This document shows positions 6,003-7,527 of a DNA stretch of 7,527 bases, one piece after another. Within the stretch, counting starts at the first letter, position 1. Each line of letters begins with the position of its first letter. A program made the translations under genes and the position numbers. The DNA lies in contig JAEWAA010000385.1 in NCBI GenBank assembly GCA_023391955.1, positions 1 to 7,527 of the forward strand. Reading direction: 5' to 3'. Below the pieces are notes generated by a model, which was not told where the DNA came from, ran no database searches, and was given only the letters and a program-made list of their open reading frames with translations. Source of the DNA: Bacillota bacterium (GTDB taxonomy: Bacteria > Bacillota > Bacilli > Paenibacillales > NBRC-103111).

Positions 6003-7527
6003 TTATGCCTGCTCCTTACGCAGCTTCCGGTATTCACCCGGTGTAATACCTTCAGTCTTGCGGAAGGAACGGATGAAGTTCTGCGAATTGTTGTAGTGCA
6101 GCCGCTCGGAGATTTCCTTGACGGACATGTCGGTCTCCGCCAACCACCGAACAGCCATCTGATGCCTGTATTGGGCCAGGTAGGCCCCGAAAGGCATGTT
6201 CATTTCCCTGCGGAAAATCGTATTCAGATAGTTGGCGTTATAGTGAAGCTCCTTCGCACAGGAATCAATGGTTAGCTCCGTCTCAAACTGCTCCTGCACC
6301 ATCTGGAGCATAAATTGCGTGAGCTGCTGGTGGCGGGATTCCGTCCGGTCCCGGATATGGCTAACCAGCGGCTGGACCATGGCGGCATCGAACCAATCCG
6401 TGGCTTCATTCATGGTTTTCAGCTTGAACAGCTGATCAAACAACGATTGCTCCAACCCATCGTACCGGTCGGACTTGATGCCGAAGCTCTGCATAAGGCC
6501 CAATAGGTCGATAAGCAGCCGGATGAGAATGAAGGGCTGGGAAAATCCCTCGCTGGCGCTGTAGCTTACAGGTGGGGCAAAGGCATAGCTGACGATTTCC
6601 TCCAAATTCTGACGGGCCGCTGCATTGTCTCCTTGTTTGATGGCATCGAAGAACCGGGTTTCGATTTCATGGGGGAAGGCATTATGAAGCCCGTGATCCT
6701 CACCCAAATCCCTGAAATACAGAATGGCCTCCCCCTGATTCCGGATTCCGTGATGCAGGGCCTCCATCCCCTCCTCGAAGGCTCGGGGCGCCATGCTCCA
6801 TTCCTCAAAGGGGTTGCTGATGCCAATCCGCACAGGCAGGTTCAAATATTCTTCAGCCGCTGCGGTAATGCTGCGGACAATGGAGTTCATTTCCACTGTA
6901 AACCGCTCCGGCTCCATACTCTCCGCCGTCACCAGCGTCACTTGGGCCTGACCCAGCAAAATGGGATGCAGCCGCTTTTCCGGGGGAATCAGCTCGCCCA
7001 CAATATTATTGATTGCGAACATCAGGAGGTCCCTGTCCTTTTCTTCAAAGCGGGTATGAACCAGATCCTTAACTTGCAGGGCAATCACTGCAAAGGGACC
7101 ATGGACAGGCATATGCCGCAGTCCGAAGGTCTCCAGATGCCGGTTGATTTCCTCCCGCTTCAGGTAACCCTGGAACAAGCGCACCATAAATAGGATCCGG
7201 GACTGCTCCAGATGGTTGTGAAGCTTGCTCTCCAGCTCCGATTTGGTGTAGATCAGACGGTTCAACTGCTCCCCGATATAACGGAGCTCTCCCATGCGCT
7301 TGTTTTCAGGAGCCTCATTGGAATGCTTCATCACCAGCTGGTACAGATTCAATATGGGGAGGAACAAACGCTTGGAGCCGCTCCAGGATATGAAGAGAAA
7401 CAGGGTTAACAGGATCAGGCAGATATAGAAGGTAAACCAGCCGATCTCCTTGGACTGCCAGGTCAATTGCGCCAGTGGGATCACCGATACATAAACCCAG
7501 CCGTTATAATCCGAACGGTTATAGGCA
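6003..7527 (-). CDS. AraC-family transcriptional regulator with membrane anchor (5' end outside window)
   Basis: The visible 507 residues are the C-terminal part of a membrane-bound one-component regulator of the YesS/YtdP kind. The frame has no stop up to the right edge, and 14 residues upstream of a GTG at 7484 (ending GWVYVS) look like the end of an extracellular Cache-like domain, so that GTG is not the start. In visible numbering, one membrane helix spans about 28-47, a HAMP-like and coiled linker about 48-110, and a degenerate GGDEF-like (YesN-type) domain about 142-272. The AraC DNA-binding domain is at about 405-507, with helix-turn-helix units at about 419-442 and 468-501, the second containing the conserved ITPGEYRK. 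It probably senses a sugar outside the cell and activates the neighbouring importer, and perhaps the esterase. It converges on the importer operon and its promoter is not in the window. Target and inducer are inferred from position. Confidence 0.88.
   Translation of the reverse strand, partial: AYNRSDYNGWVYVSVIPLAQLTWQSKEIGWFTFYICLILLTLFLFISWSGSKRLFLPILNLYQLVMKHSNEAPENKRMGELRYIGEQLNRLIYTKSELESKLHNHLEQSRILFMVRLFQGYLKREEINRHLETFGLRHMPVHGPFAVIALQVKDLVHTRFEEKDRDLLMFAINNIVGELIPPEKRLHPILLGQAQVTLVTAESMEPERFTVEMNSIVRSITAAAEEYLNLPVRIGISNPFEEWSMAPRAFEEGMEALHHGIRNQGEAILYFRDLGEDHGLHNAFPHEIETRFFDAIKQGDNAAARQNLEEIVSYAFAPPVSYSASEGFSQPFILIRLLIDLLGLMQSFGIKSDRYDGLEQSLFDQLFKLKTMNEATDWFDAAMVQPLVSHIRDRTESRHQQLTQFMLQMVQEQFETELTIDSCAKELHYNANYLNTIFRREMNMPFGAYLAQYRHQMAVRWLAETDMSVKEISERLHYNNSQNFIRSFRKTEGITPGEYRKLRKEQA

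Noticed and set aside
6633..7193. A 186-codon plus-strand open frame opposite the regulator
   Set aside because: Antisense to a well-supported AraC-family gene and without recognisable features.
1..7527. CRISPR array, tRNA, rRNA or transposase gene
   Set aside because: No regularly spaced repeats, cloverleaf-like segments or transposase reading frames were seen.

Overview
The window looks like part of a carbohydrate-uptake locus from a Paenibacillus-type Firmicute. The pointers are strong AGGAGG-type ribosome binding sites, TTG initiation codons, an LplB/LplC (YteP/YtcP)-type permease pair with a LipO-type lipoprotein, and a membrane-anchored AraC-family regulator. The genus is inferred from protein style and architecture; no database was searched.

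Layout, left to right. Positions 1-131, on the minus strand, hold a candidate promoter and operator and then the first codon of a further gene that leaves the window. Positions 132-2123 (minus) encode a 663-residue SGNH/GDSL esterase resembling rhamnogalacturonan acetylesterase (YesT/RhgT, CE12). Its C-terminus carries degenerate SLH-like repeats, yet it has no signal peptide. Positions 2124-2421 are a divergent control region: a good promoter for the esterase, a possible 8-codon leader ORF on the plus strand, a perfect 12-bp palindrome and a lone DnaA-box match. Positions 2422-5843 (plus) form a three-gene ABC importer operon (permease, permease, solute-binding lipoprotein) with no ATPase gene. 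A strong intrinsic terminator follows, then a weaker one facing the other way. Positions 6003-7527 (minus) are the C-terminal 507 residues of an AraC-family regulator. Its reading frame is still open at the right edge, so its extracellular sensor domain and start are outside.

How the parts probably work together (inference): the membrane-bound AraC protein senses an extracellular signal and controls the importer and perhaps the esterase. The lipoprotein and two permeases import an oligosaccharide, powered by a shared MsmX-like ATPase encoded elsewhere. The esterase removes acetyl groups from the imported sugar in the cytoplasm. The esterase family suggests a pectin (rhamnogalacturonan) fragment as substrate, but the sequence does not prove it. 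Overall this is a recognisable type of polysaccharide-utilisation locus. The least ordinary elements are the SLH-like tail on an apparently cytoplasmic esterase and the structured divergent leader region. I see no strong sign of a wholly new system.
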